Origin: Elmis aenea
Lineage: Eukaryota; Arthropoda; Insecta; Coleoptera; Elmidae
Direction of reading: 5' to 3'
Assembly: GCA_947652605.1 (NCBI GenBank)
Contig: OX393577.1
Coordinates: 30,755,466 to 30,819,465 of the forward strand
Length of the DNA: 64,000 bases
Below are positions 1 to 11,656 of the stretch, one piece after another. The translations under genes and the position numbers were made by a program. The notes under the pieces were generated by a model that saw only the letters and a list, made by a program, of their open reading frames with translations, did no database searches and was not told where the DNA came from. Position 1 is the first letter of the stretch. The number at the start of each line of letters is the position of its first letter.

Positions 1-2363
1 TGTACACAGTTATGAATTTCAATGGCAAGAAGAAGAAGAAGAAGAGTATTTGCAATATATTTAAACATTCCACAATAAACAACAAAATGACAAACAAATG
101 TGCATCTAATATTTATTATTAATATTAAAACAACAGAATATCTTATTACGTGAAGCTGAGTCATAAGGCATTGCTTCACGTGAAATTAGAGTCCTCCGTG
201 AAAGGTTGCAAGTCAGATGGATCCCATGTCCTTAAGAAAGTTAATCTTATGTTAAGATTGTTCCTACGTAATTAGGAACACCTACAATATGTTTTGTTTC
301 TCAAAAAGGCATAAACTTATACCAATTTACTGGTAAATTGGTTTTGCTGTCTTACTGGCGCCTTATATTCAATTATTTTACAAAATACATGTCTTCAATT
401 TAAAGTAAAGCTAAGTAGGACACTGCAATGCTTTCTATGAAACACATATACCATTAATTATAAAATTATTTAAAAGTGTAACAACGTTCCTTTTTATTTC
501 ATTTATCGGTTCTTTGTAATATTATCATAAAATGAATGCTGACCTGACAATGGCGAACGATATATCCTTGATAAAATATATTCTAGGAAGTGCAGATCGT
601 CTATACACTCACATATTTTCATGTTACATTCATAATAATGTTCAAACAGTTACAAATCAAGCACGTGACTTATTGTTTTATGTGTTTTGTGCTAAAATCT
701 TGCGGGGGAGAATACAAAATGTGTTGGTCATGGTACATGCTTGACTGACATATTATTACTAATTATGTTTAACGGTGCTGTTGAGCGTTATTTTTAGTTG
801 CATTAGACGTTTTCATACAAAAAATTATTAACATAGATTACGAAAAAAATATTTGACAGGATTAAACCACAACGCTTTTAACATAATGTAGTTAACAACA
901 ATAAAAATATGGATTTTCCCTAGAAGGAAAACCTAAGAAAACGCAGAAAATAGAATAAACCAAATAAATTCCCGGGAATACTTGACTATAAAATGGTCAT
1001 TGAGCTATCTAATTAATAATGAAACATTCATAATACATTACATATTAGAAGTATTTTACTTTTAAAATAAAAATTTGTATTGCAATGAGTTTCCCATTTT
1101 GTTTTGTTTAATGATTGTTTTATTTCAAATCAAGTTTATAATATAACGTTCAAAGTGTAACATTAAATGTAACAGAAATACTTTTCCAAGCAAATTAGCA
1201 TGCAATCATGCAAAATAACTAATTAAAGTGGTTTTCCACACATGCTTATTTGATTTAAAGATTTTCGCGGACAAAAGCATTATGAAAATATTTTTTGTTT
1301 ACTTTATAAATACGTTTAAGTTTATGTAACATGATTTTCTAGAAATTGCGCAAATATTTTTGTAGTATAGTTATTAGTAAACATTGTACCATGTCGTGCT
1401 TAGTACTTCGTTATTCTTGGGATTTACTACATTCGCGCATACACTTGAAGGTATTAGATACGTTAAGATTTTACAAAGCATCAACTATTTCTCGCTAGCC
1501 TTGTTGTTTGTTAACTAACCACAAAATAATAGGTGCATATATTTTTATGGTGACGTAACAGTTAAGAGCATCTTATTTTTTTTCATTCCTGATACATGAC
1601 GTGTTACACGTAATAATAAACGTATATTTTTATCCCATCCATACTAAGAACAAGTGAGATTTAGAAGGAGTGATAGAATGTGAGATGATGATTAGGTAAA
1701 CAAAATTTAAAAGACGTAATTTAAACGTTTTTAATAGGTAGTTAAACCGAAAAATGCCTCCTATATCATTAATACTTTTTTAAACTGCTTTTTCGAATTA
1801 CATGTGGCAAAAAGAATTCGATTTTAGCGCTCTCAAGATTATACTGTGAGTCGTGTAATAATAATCTTTTGATAAATTTATTTTAGAATGGTTTGCACCT
1901 GTAGGTAAAAATTCCTTACGTTTTTATGTATTAGTACCGTTATTAGATCCTCTGATTTCTTAATGGTGAAGTATCTGTGAAGTATTACCGACATTCTTAA
2001 TATCTAAGAAATAATTTAAATTTTATGTTGAAGAAAATATTTTAAAACATCTGTGTTAAGCGTATGCAATACCGGTTCAACAGAAATTTTTAATAGTTGC
2101 CATTACCCACTCCTTAACGTCGTCCGTGTGTTGCACGGTCATATTGCAGCAATGGTTTTCATTAGTATTTATATTTTGTTTAGTTTTTAATGAAAGATAC
2201 ACCCATAATAATAATTTGAATAAAATATTAAATATCTTTTTCAACAGAATAATTTGCCTGAAAGACAAATTGTACATTTTTCTTTAAATTCTTAACAATG
2301 TTCTTTGATCTGTAGTTATTTTCTTTTCCGTCATATAAAAAAGTCAATGCATTTAAAGTCAGA
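1..2363. other. AT-rich DNA without a recognised gene
   Basis: No reading frame here has convincing splice sites or protein character. Apart from a short AAG microsatellite at the left end I see no inverted-repeat element. It is best read as intron or intergenic DNA. Confidence 0.6.
26..45. repeat. (AAG)n microsatellite
   Basis: About six tandem AAG units lie near the left edge, read directly from the sequence. A run this short is common in AT-rich genomes and has no assigned role. Confidence 0.8.
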
Positions 2364-2672
2364 GACGGGTGCACTCGAACTGCAAATATTTTAAGTTCTT
2401 GTACTTAGGTACCACTCAAACTGCAAAAAGTAATTAAGTGTGAGCGCTAAGCCCATACACGAATTGCAAAATTCTCGAATTAGACACGTGTGCTTGTACT
2501 TGTACCTTGGGCAAATTCTAGGATTAATTCTTGGAAAATTAAATTAGAATCTACCCATATAAATCAAGGGATCGAAAATATTTTTATGCAGTTCGACTGG
2601 AGGATTAACGCATGGTCATAAAAGCTGAAAATGATGGTATTAGGATTTTTGCAGTTCGTGTGCTCCAGGTCG
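2364..2672. mobile_element. inverted-repeat element with repeated CACTCGAACTGCAAA motif
   Basis: The left end reads GGGTGCACTCGAACTGCAAA. The right end, reverse-complemented, reads GGAGCACACGAACTGCAAA, so the two form an imperfect terminal inverted repeat. Related copies of the CACTCRAACTGCAAA core recur inside at about 2411-2427, at 2457-2470 (ACACGAATTGCAAA) and inverted near 2587. No coding sequence and no clear target duplication was found. This is a non-autonomous element of unassigned superfamily whose terminal motif is repeated subterminally, as transposase-binding sites often are. Confidence 0.55.
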
Positions 2673-5600
2673 TTAAAATTTGATGAAAAATGTGCAGTAA
2701 AATGTAATAATTTTTTTTACGCAGGTTATAAGGATTTGCTTGTTTATAAGTTTGAACAGAATGTTGGTTCTCAATATTAAAACATATTCCAAAATGAACC
2801 AGTATTCTAATAATTTTGGTTAATCAATACAATACGAGAATTTTGTGGTTTTTTACCCACAAATAAATTTATAAATCAGGTCCAAAATGATTGAATTATC
2901 CAATTTATTTGCATGAAAGGTTGTAATTTATTAGGTCCAAATCTAAGAAAAATAGTGTGTATGTGACCATCTAAGGATAATGTTGTTGAATATTATTATA
3001 ATGTAACAAAATGAATACATTTTGTTGCTGCTTGGTGATATGTACGAGTGTTTTCTGTGTGTAAGGCATTCATCAACCGTGTTGTTAACATGTTTGTTGT
3101 TTTCCAGGTAAGGTGACCGTGCGTTATCGGGGATCAAGTCAGCCATGCTTAGTCCCAACTCTCTATCTTCGTGCAGGGAACCTGTGGAATTATGGCCTGT
3201 GTGGTAAAGCTGCGTAACTTCAGCTCTACAGTCTTTGCATTAAGTATCTTAAAACGCGTTGGATAAGTATCATCAGTAGCGGCTCGTTTTAAACGATAGA
3301 TGCAAAACTTTTGAATAATAAATGCGTTGTATGATAAAATGAAATGCTTATTTTGTATTTGACTTTGACTAGTATTTCTGCATAATGCAGAAAATTGAAT
3401 AAACGTGTAAACTACGTTTTAAATTATCCCTTTACGATAGCACTGACATTAGTCGCAATCTTCTCATTCTTTATATAAATATCTAAGATTTTTAAATTCT
3501 GGATTAAGATTTAAGTCATAATAAGTCATCTTGGTCATAAAAATTCTCTTCGAACCAGAAATACCTTCAAATTTTTAGTTGCCTATAAATATTTTTGCAT
3601 ATTCGATTTTTCGTTACACCGATAAATCTTACGTTTATTTTTAAATGGAGAATAATTTCTAAAGGGTGAAAAATGTAAGATGACTTCTGCAAGATTAAGG
3701 TTCAGAAGATTTAATCAATTATCAAACCTAAAATAAGATTATAATAATTGGCATTCCTATTACATCATCTTAAAGACAATTATTGTAATCCTGAGAAAGT
3801 AGAATAAACGGATTTAATACAACTTATTTAACGAAACCCAAAATTTAATTTGCAACACTTACTGTTGAAAAGACTTAAGTTCTTGAGAATTATTTATATG
3901 AATTTTTCAATTTTTTAAAATTGTAACGCCATTTTGAAAACAAATGCCACTTGTGCTATACGAGAAATGTAATATTTAGAATTGATTCTGTACATCGAAG
4001 ATGAAATTTTACCCTCAAAAAGTTGAAATTAGGATACCTACTAATAAAATCCTAAAATTTAATAAATATTACAGCGTTGCTTTTTTGTGATCATACGGTA
4101 CAAACTTTGAATCAAATAAACTAAAACAAAATTATACCAATGATTTCCATTGCTGCTTTTGTAAAAATAATTGATTCAGCTCAGTTAAATTGTTAACATT
4201 GTAATATAAAACGTGTTAACGTTTTGCTTTGAATATTGATCAGAAATTAATGAATTATATTCGTTGCAAATATTAATGTTTTTTTTTCAGTACAGTTGCT
4301 TCTACTACGTCAGAAATTACATTACATTTTTTATTTGATGTTTTCAAAACCTTGTATTGCATCTTTTTTTTTTTTAAGTGCGTTATCCTGAACGCAAAAG
4401 GCATATTATTTAAAAAGCAATCAATTGCTTTTTTAAATTTTTTATTTAAATAGATTTTATACATGAATTATGCTTTTAAGTTTTGATTTAAAGGTTGTCA
4501 TTCTTTTGTTACATTTACAGAAAATTAGAGTTTTGTTTATTTTGTATTTATTTTCTGTTCTTCCTAGCTGTTAATTCAACGACGCCCATGGTAATGCAAA
4601 GGAACATCTGTCATAAATTATAAATTTTAATGTATATGTGTAAACTAACTCCGGAGACGACAGCAAGGGATTTGGTTAGATACAGACTTTTAAATATTTT
4701 TTCTTTTTGTGATATTACCTGTTTGTTTTTATATAAAACTTATATCACGTCGATAAATATATATAATTAACTAGAATTCCAAACTTTGTTGATATATGTT
4801 TATCTTTATATTGGAAACTTACCGCTGGAATTTGTTTAATGTATTTGTATGGTACCATTTTGTAGAAATATTTAAAATGCCTTCCACTTTATTAGCTATA
4901 ATTTAATGTTTAATGTAGTGTATAAGTCATGATATATTGTATGTAGTGAACTGTAGAATGTGAGACAAAACAAATTTATATAAAAATAATAATTGTTAAA
5001 TTTGTTTTCATCTTACATATCACAGAAAATAATACTTTTAGACATGTTCCAGAACTGTATGACAGGCACATCGAAGATATCAATGGAAAATAGAAGTTTT
5101 TTATTTCGTTTAAAAAGCAGCTGAATGGACGTAAAAACAGAAGAACCAACACTTTTCTTACCATGTAAGTTATTTTTGTAACTAAATTATATTTTTTCAT
5201 TAACCATTCTTCCTTCAATCTTTAATTTTCGTATGGCTTATATTTGGTTTCTATGAACTTTTTTCTTGCGTGGCGTTATTTTTTTCATTAAACCTTTTGT
5301 TTCTGATATAAGATATCAGAAAAAAAGTTTATGATTATCAATGTGTTTTATGACAAGTTTAAGATTAATTTAATGTTAAAACATTCTTGTTGGCTCTTTA
5401 GCTTTTAAAATATACTCTTAACAGAGTACAACGCTTGCAGAGAAAACTCAATGTGCAAAAAACTTATTAACTGTTAACTTATCAATTAAATATGCAGACT
5501 TCCATGTGTTAAGTAATTTTAAAATGAGTATCATATTAATCGTGGATATAAAATCCACTGACAATTATAAATCCCGTTGTATGCCGCTCAAAGACATACT

Positions 5601-5961
5601 AAAACATCACAGGGAACAAAATACTTCTTTAGTATAAAATTCTTTGTTGATGAGATTTAACGTAAGTGCTAATTGGCGTTAATATTTCTTATTGTAAGCA
5701 AAGGATATGTGATATTTCCTATCTTTGATCTTTATTTTATGCTACATTTGACTTCGTTAAATTACATAGGGAGTTTAAAATTCATGTAAATAATGAAGTT
5801 TAACTGAAGAGAAACATTAAATTTGTTTTAGAAATTTGTTTTAATAAATAGTGTACTTTTAAGAGTAGCTTGAATTTCAAATTTAAAGTTTGTTTGATAT
5901 TAGATACTTGTTAATTATTTTGCTGTAAAAATTTTAAACTATTTAAGTTTTTTACACTTAA
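2673..5961. other. AT-rich non-coding DNA around one candidate exon
   Basis: Apart from the candidate exon at 3108-3203 nothing recognisable was found. Short reading frames on either strand are AT-driven and lack splice context or conserved motifs. Homopolymer T runs are frequent (for example near 4365). Confidence 0.5.
3108..3203 (+). CDS. candidate internal coding exon, function unknown
   Basis: The segment stands out by higher GC content. It is bounded by a good acceptor (TGTTGTTTTCCAG, ending 3107) and a GT donor (TGTG|GTAAAG at 3204). One frame is open throughout: two leading bases, then 31 codons starting at 3110 with KVTVRYRGSSQPC, then a single base. The 96 nt length makes it a symmetric exon that could be skipped without changing frame. 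I do not recognise the protein family. It could equally be a non-coding exon or chance, since the other two frames are closed near the start and the exon is short. The call rests only on splice signals, composition and the open frame; no neighbouring exon was identified. Confidence 0.28.
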
Positions 5962-6266
5962 AGGTCTCTTCACACACATCAGTCTCCGATCCGTCAGTTC
6001 CGTCAACCGTCAGTCATAAAAAATATTCTTTCTTGTAATTTAAGTTGATTGATCTACACTCATCCGGCGCAGTCACGAATATCTAGTCAGTCCGTCAGTC
6101 ACAGTCCCGGCGCCGTTCCGGCGCCTGACAGTCAAACTTGCTATTTCTTCTCACTTATATTGACTGACGCCTGACTGACGTGTGTGAATAGGCATCGTGG
6201 GTATGACTGAGACAAAACGGTGACGGATCGGAGACGCCGCCGTGCCTGATGTGTGTGAAGAGACCT
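5962..6266. mobile_element. PIF/Harbinger-like MITE with TAA target duplication
   Basis: A 305 bp GC-richer island has near-perfect terminal inverted repeats starting AGGTCTCTTCACACACATCA. Both ends are flanked by TAA (5959-5961 and 6267-6269). A 3-bp TWA duplication together with TIRs of the form GGTSTSTTCACAC is typical of PIF/Harbinger elements. The interior holds further inverted copies of CGTCAGT and GACTGAC motifs and a short palindromic GC block near 6107-6124. There is no transposase, so it is non-autonomous. Confidence 0.8.
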
Positions 6267-7276
6267 TAAACATGTTGTGAATTTTGATTTCTTAATTATG
6301 TTTTTTAACCAGAACTGCCTTATACAAGTTTTTTAACTGGTCTTTTAGTAATAGAACATATTACCGCTGCTAAACATCTACAGTTAATTTTAGGTTTTGT
6401 ATTTGAATAAAGATGTTTATATTAGCGTTTTACATTTTTTGCAATAAACAAACATCCGTTATATGTGGATATTGCCAGTTTCCGTCAGTACGAAATCTTC
6501 ATAGTCAACCTGCTCCTGTATACAAAAAAAAGCGATTTTTTATAACCAGTCTTCTCCATTTCCTTCTTATTTAATTTTTGAAAAACATCTGCAATTTTGT
6601 TGATATTTCACGGGGGTGTACCTTATAATTCTTATTATTTTCGTCACTAATTTAAAAAATCAATAAGTTGTTTGTACGTACGTTAATCCACATTATAACT
6701 GCCAAAATGCAAACGATTGTATAATGTAAAGTATAAGTATTTGTTAGCTCGTTTTACCAATGGAAAATGAATAAAGAACGATGATACAATTGATAAGATT
6801 CAGTATATTTCAAAATGACTATTGTGTTAATTTTTTTTTCCAACTATAACTAAAACCTTTGTTAAACAATCTTTTCCGGGTGAATCAGATTGGCTGTCAC
6901 TTCCCTTTAACTTTGTTATGAGGAAACCCCTTTATACACCTTTTTTTTAATCGCAGAAAGTTTTCATTAAAATGACTTTAAAATGTTTATCTACGATGAA
7001 TCAGACCGGCGATAGTCAACTTTTTTTACTTTTTTACTGATTCTGATAGAAAATTTAACTTTGAATTTCATAATGCAATAAAAAATTGAAAATACATTTT
7101 TTTTTTAAAGAAAAATGAATTTAAAAATCATGAATTAAATTTTGTTAAAGTCCTCATCTCGCTTGTCAACAGTTTCAGCAATAATGTTAACGGTGTTTTT
7201 CTATTGTTTTACAAATATCTACAATTTAATAATTTATTACTTCCATTGTTTTATTATTTAATGTTGCAGTCGATAT

Positions 7277-7300
7277 CGTTGCAAATAAATATTTGCAACG
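7277..7300. repeat. short perfect palindrome
   Basis: CGTTGCAAAT and its reverse complement are separated by AAAT. The role is unknown; it could be a dimeric binding site or chance in AT-rich DNA. Confidence 0.6.
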
Positions 7301-7364
7301 GCATACGATTTTTAAGGTCGCCAAGTTAGTATAAAAATGTAAGATAAAGTTATTTGAAACAGAT

Positions 7365-7390
7365 ATTTAAATAAGTTTACTTATTTAAAT
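7365..7390. repeat. short perfect AT palindrome
   Basis: ATTTAAATAAG and its reverse complement flank a 4-base TTTA loop. Composition is almost pure AT, so chance cannot be excluded. Confidence 0.6.
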
Positions 7391-9274
7391 AGAAATCACT
7401 AATTTTATTCTCTGTTTCTTTAAAGCTAATTTCCAAACAGCTTCACAGTTTTCCGCTGCTGCATCAGTGGATTTTTATAATTTTTGCATAAAAGTACTTT
7501 TATTTGTTCTTAGGTATGCACATTTGATGAAATACAAATTTAAATTAAATTACAACGTTTATTAAAGGATTATTTCCGAATATATTTTCGTTTCATTGTT
7601 ACATGTAAAAGAAATATTTAGTAGCTTGTGTAATTAAAGTTATTTTATTAAGATTTTAAAAGTAATACAACTATTAAAGTGAAATTAATTGTAGCAAAAA
7701 TAATTAATAATAACCGCGTAAAGTTGAATTAATTATGTGAGTACATAAATTACAACATAGTACTTGCTTATATTTGCAAAATTATTACTGGACTGCAAGT
7801 GATCAAATATAAAAAAAAATATTTTAATTTCTTATGCCATTAACAGCACTTTTTAAAATTTCTGTGTGTAATATGGCTGTTATAAAATCACCAAGTTGGC
7901 ACTTTTTTAAACTGCACTATACCACAAAAATACCGATCAACTTAAACTTAAAATCGTTTAATACGCGCTTTCGCAACTTTTAAATACTGATGACTTAACT
8001 GTGTTTAGGTTTTGGACGTGTTTTTTCTGTAGTTTAACATTGCTAGAAGAGCTAAGTAGTTTTTAAAGTAAGGTTTAGTGAAGTTTTTAACCTACAGCTC
8101 ATTCAAATTTGGTAAGTGATAATTAATGTTGCGGCTAAACTGATTTTCATTTAAATTAATTGAAAACATATCCAAAGAAAAATGCAAATGTAGCCATGGT
8201 AAATGTAATAATAGTGATTAATGTGAAATATCCTTTAAAAAACGGCGTTTTATCAGTTTTTCGGTTTATTATGTATAAAACAAATGGCAAGATTTATAAC
8301 TGTTTTAAGTTTAAAGTCAAATTTTATATGAAGTATAAGTGAACCTCAATTAGTTACCTAAATGTGTATGGCTTAATTGTGTAGACAAAAGTATAAGCAG
8401 GAGATTCGGTTAAATTCAAATTATTAATTCACATTTTTCCATTTTAATTATCTCTTTGTTCTTAACTTAATTCAAAATCGTAACTATAAATTAGCTGTTG
8501 TGCCTTTACTTCTGTCTTATGTTGCAAATTTGATCACGCATTTAGTTGTTGGCGTGCAGTTCGTGACTTGACAATCCAGATAGAGTCGAGGACGTAGCCA
8601 ATGGCGCTGTAGTTTCTTTGTTTATCAACAATCTCTCGTTATTTTCGTGACTATTCTGGCGCATCGGACTGTTTCTTTATCTTTTGAGGAGGATGATAGC
8701 GCTGTTTGAGAGATAAGCCATTATAAGTTCATATCTGAACTATATCTACTGCCAATATTAAAACTTTAAAATGTATTGGTGTTCCTGTAGCGTAACGTGG
8801 CAATAATTTTGATAAATTGCTGTATTAAGTTTGGTATTTCAAATTTTAATTTGATTTTTTTCTTTTATTCCACCTCCCGCGATGCGCTTTAATATGTGTA
8901 GATAAAAATGCCTTTAAAAAGTTTGTAAAATCTAAATTGAGATTCTAGAACTCGCGCTAATCGTGAAAATTAAATTAAATTATAAGTCATGTACAGGATG
9001 AAACAAATTCGAATGTGTCTTGGTTACTGTAACAGTTAACAAAAATGTGATATCGGTCTCTTGGGTTATTTTTTCGAGATAAACATTTAAGATTTAGTTC
9101 GAAATAAGGTTTTTCTACTCATGTACATGAAATTTGTCATTTTCTCACTGCCTACCCTACATGAAAGTTTTACTTTCGTCTCTAGTGGCGAAAATAATGT
9201 CAATGTCAATATCAAATTGTAAAATTTACGATTTTTTAAAGCTTCTCATAATTAATTAAAATTGCCTTAATAAA

Positions 9275-9524
9275 TATATATAAAAGTCCAGCCTGACTCT
9301 GTCTCTCTATCTGTGACTCTGTGACTCTATAACGCATGAATATAGTAACGCAGTAAACTACTACGGGTTCATTTGACCGACTGAGTTGTGTCTAATGAAC
9401 CGTAAATTTTTACTCACGGGTAACATAACAGTGTCTAACTTGCAGCTCACGGTATTATAAAAAGTAATGGTTTAATAAATTTAAGATATACAATATTCCC
9501 GTCCTAGGACGGGCTAACGGCTAG
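9275..9524 (+). mobile_element. Helitron-like non-autonomous element
   Basis: The 3' end has the Helitron signature. A perfect 16-bp palindrome CCCGTCCTAGGACGGG (9498-9513) is followed, seven bases later, by CTAG (9521-9524) and then a T. The proposed 5' side starts in TATATATAAAAGTCCAGCC, the same TATATAAAAG opening seen in the elements at 50-51 kb. There is no Rep/helicase coding sequence. The 5' boundary is uncertain because Helitrons leave no target duplication. Confidence 0.55.
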
Positions 9525-9714
9525 TATTAAATATATTTCGTTTGCAGGTTATAATTTTATTTATGTTAATGTCAGTATTGTGGTGTCGCTATGAAATGAA
9601 ATGATTAATTAAAACTTTATACATAATAATTGTCATTTGGTTCGTTTACATTAACGTTCGTTCGTTCTATAACATAATTTAAATTTCGTAGAAAAAATAG
9701 CATTTACGACTCGA

Positions 9715-9811
9715 GATGAAACAAGTTTTTTTCGTTATGTGAGATTCTCTTACTCGCCGCTTTGCGGCTCGTTAACAAATTTCACCTCACGAAAAAAACT
9801 GGACTCTCATC
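9715..9811. repeat. imperfect hairpin of about 97 bp
   Basis: The arms GATGAAACAAGTTTTTTTCG and CGAAAAAAACTGGACTCTCATC-type sequence pair imperfectly around a GC-rich loop containing GCCGCTTTGCGGC, itself a stem-loop. It lies inside the 8992-10291 element and could be part of it or a separate small insertion. Confidence 0.5.
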
Positions 9812-10365
9812 TTTTGTTGTAAAATATACCTACTATTAGCTGTTTATTAATTGTCAGCTGTTTACGAAATCATAGCAAACGATAATAATAAAATTTTCAT
9901 AAAACTGGCCATATCGTTTAAAAGCTAAAAAAAATATTTTATATAAAATCGGCCTTTTACAGTTTCCGTTTAAAAAATACAGATTTATTTTATATCTCTA
10001 AAGTCAATGTCGTTTAAATTAAAAAAAAAAAATTGTTAAGCGTAAAAATTTATAAAAGATCTGTAGGTATAACATTTAGTTTTTTTTATAGATAAAAAAG
10101 TTATAGTAAACATTCAAAACCGATGACGTTTCACTTTTCCTCTGTAGTGTAAAAATGGTAATACATAACAAAATTGATGACGCAGGCGTGTTTATCTCGA
10201 AAAAATTATCCAAAAGACGACATCATATTTTCGCCAATTTGTTATGGTAATCGAAATACCCCGTAAACATTCAAATTTGGTCCACCCTGTACAGAAAACT
10301 TTCTTTCAATAAATTTCAACTAAAATGGATACATTTTTAACAAAAGTGTGGTTTTTAAAATAATA

Positions 10366-10656
10366 TACAGGGTGTAGACTCGGATCACGCAACATAGCGA
10401 TTTCAATGGTAAAATTTTAAAAGTCGAATTCTTGCTCCGCTAATTATTTTAGAAAAAAAGTGTAAATACGTTTTTTGTAGAGAAAAAAATTCTGTATCCA
10501 TTAATGTATTCAATATAATTTTTTAGTTTTCCAAAAACAGAAAAATAAGCAAATTAAAAAACGCGTTTTCGCGAAAATCTGTAGTGCCTTGGAATTATGC
10601 CGTGACAACTGCCCATCTTACTAACACTTATGCTGTCACTTTGACGTTTGAGGTTT
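10366..10656 (+). repeat. left terminal inverted repeat
   Basis: The arm starts TACAGGGTGTAGACTCGGAT and pairs with the right arm at 12782-13075. It contains a conserved inner block with AACGCGTTTTCGCG, a short palindromic motif. Confidence 0.85.
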
Positions 10657-10835
10657 ACATGTAATGTTTGTAGATTTTTATTATCGTAACAAAAATAATT
10701 GTTTTATTGGAAGAAATAATAGAAATGAGGAATGGCTTGATAGTGTGCACAGAACATCGCTATGTTAAATGCATTATTTTATTATACTGCCGCGACTAAT
10801 AATAGAACCTATATTCACAATTAACTTAGTAAAAC

Positions 10836-11333
10836 TACAGGGTGTATCAAAATGATGGACCTGATTTGAAATCGCTATATCTCAGTAAGCACCAACCTCC
10901 CATTCATAAAACTTTTACCACTTGAAAGAGGAAAGTATAGAATTTTAAATTATTACCAATAGATGGCTCTCCCAGTGCACAAACAGTCCCTAACCTCAAT
11001 TATTCTGCATGACATCCGTTATTACACCCTGCGACTTTTTCTTGTGGGGATACGTTAAAGAACGTGTTTTTGTGCCACCATTAGCCACTAGGTAATCTGA
11101 ATGACTTCAAAAACAGAATCACAGCAGCGGTGACTTCAGTGAACGAAGACACTTTGAAAATCGTTTGGGGCGAATTCAAATTTCGTCTCGATGTTATCCG
11201 TACAGCTTTCTAAAATGCTTAATAAAACTTGATAATATTATAAACCGTTTGCAACTAGTTCGTTATTGTAGCATGTTGCGTTCGTGAAATATACAGCCTT
11301 GAAATCGGGTCCATCATTTTGAAACAACCTGTA
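10836..11333 (+). mobile_element. decayed mariner-superfamily element nested in the 10366 element
   Basis: The ends are TACAGGGTGTATCAAAATGA and, reverse-complemented from the right, TACAGGTTGTTTCAAAATGA. This TIR differs from that of the host element. The 498 bp body carries the last part of a transposase gene on the plus strand, opposite to the host transposase. It is an internally deleted copy from a different family that inserted into the larger transposon. Confidence 0.8.
11024..11213 (+). pseudogene. transposase C-terminal fragment (DDE/D type)
   Basis: The frame beginning at 11024 reads TPCDFFLWGYVKERVFVPP. It matches the block around the third catalytic aspartate of mariner-superfamily transposases (pattern DFFLWGY.K..V), with that Asp encoded at 11033-11035. 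The frame is broken by a stop or frameshift after about 22 codons, and the rest continues in a neighbouring frame to a TAA at 11211-11213. The N-terminal helix-turn-helix and the first two catalytic aspartates are absent, so it cannot be a functional transposase. Confidence 0.75.
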
Positions 11334-11656
11334 TTTCACTTTTATTTTTTATGTAGTCCTTTGGCTTATTTTCTTTGCTCTAAACGGTTTCTTCGTCAGT
11401 AGAAGTGAAGTATTACAGTATCATGGTCAAGGGCTTTACTACTTTTTCAGTATTATAGTCAAGGGTTTTACCAAGGTAATTTTAAATATAATAATTACTC
11501 TAAGCAATCAAATAACAAGAGTAGCTGACAACAATTTTACCTTTTTAATAGTTCGTTTCTTTAAATGTAGATAAATAAGTGGGAAACATTGTAATCCTCA
11601 ATTTTAAACAATTAATATTTACCAAATATTACAAACATCAAAACAATATTACAAAC

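Larger units (their letters stand above)
6270..8991. other. AT-rich non-coding DNA; GC-richer patch at 8545-8730
   Basis: No gene was recognised. The patch at 8545-8730 is clearly less AT-rich than its surroundings and contains a CCAAT motif near 8598. It may be a regulatory element or non-coding exon, but has no reading frame to support it. A GTAAGT donor-like site sits at about 8111 without a defined exon. Confidence 0.45.
8992..10291. mobile_element. TACAGG-ended TIR element, about 1.3 kb, non-coding
   Basis: The left end starts TACAGGATGAAACAAATTCG. The right end, reverse-complemented, starts TACAGGGTGGACCAAATTTG. The arms can be followed inward, including a shared TTTTTTCGAGATAAAC block at about 9069 (left) and 10190 (right). 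Ends of this form at TA dinucleotides fit the Tc1/mariner superfamily. No transposase frame survives. A Helitron-like element and a separate hairpin lie inside, so the original non-autonomous element was shorter. Diverged arms suggest it is older than the element at 10366. Confidence 0.65.
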
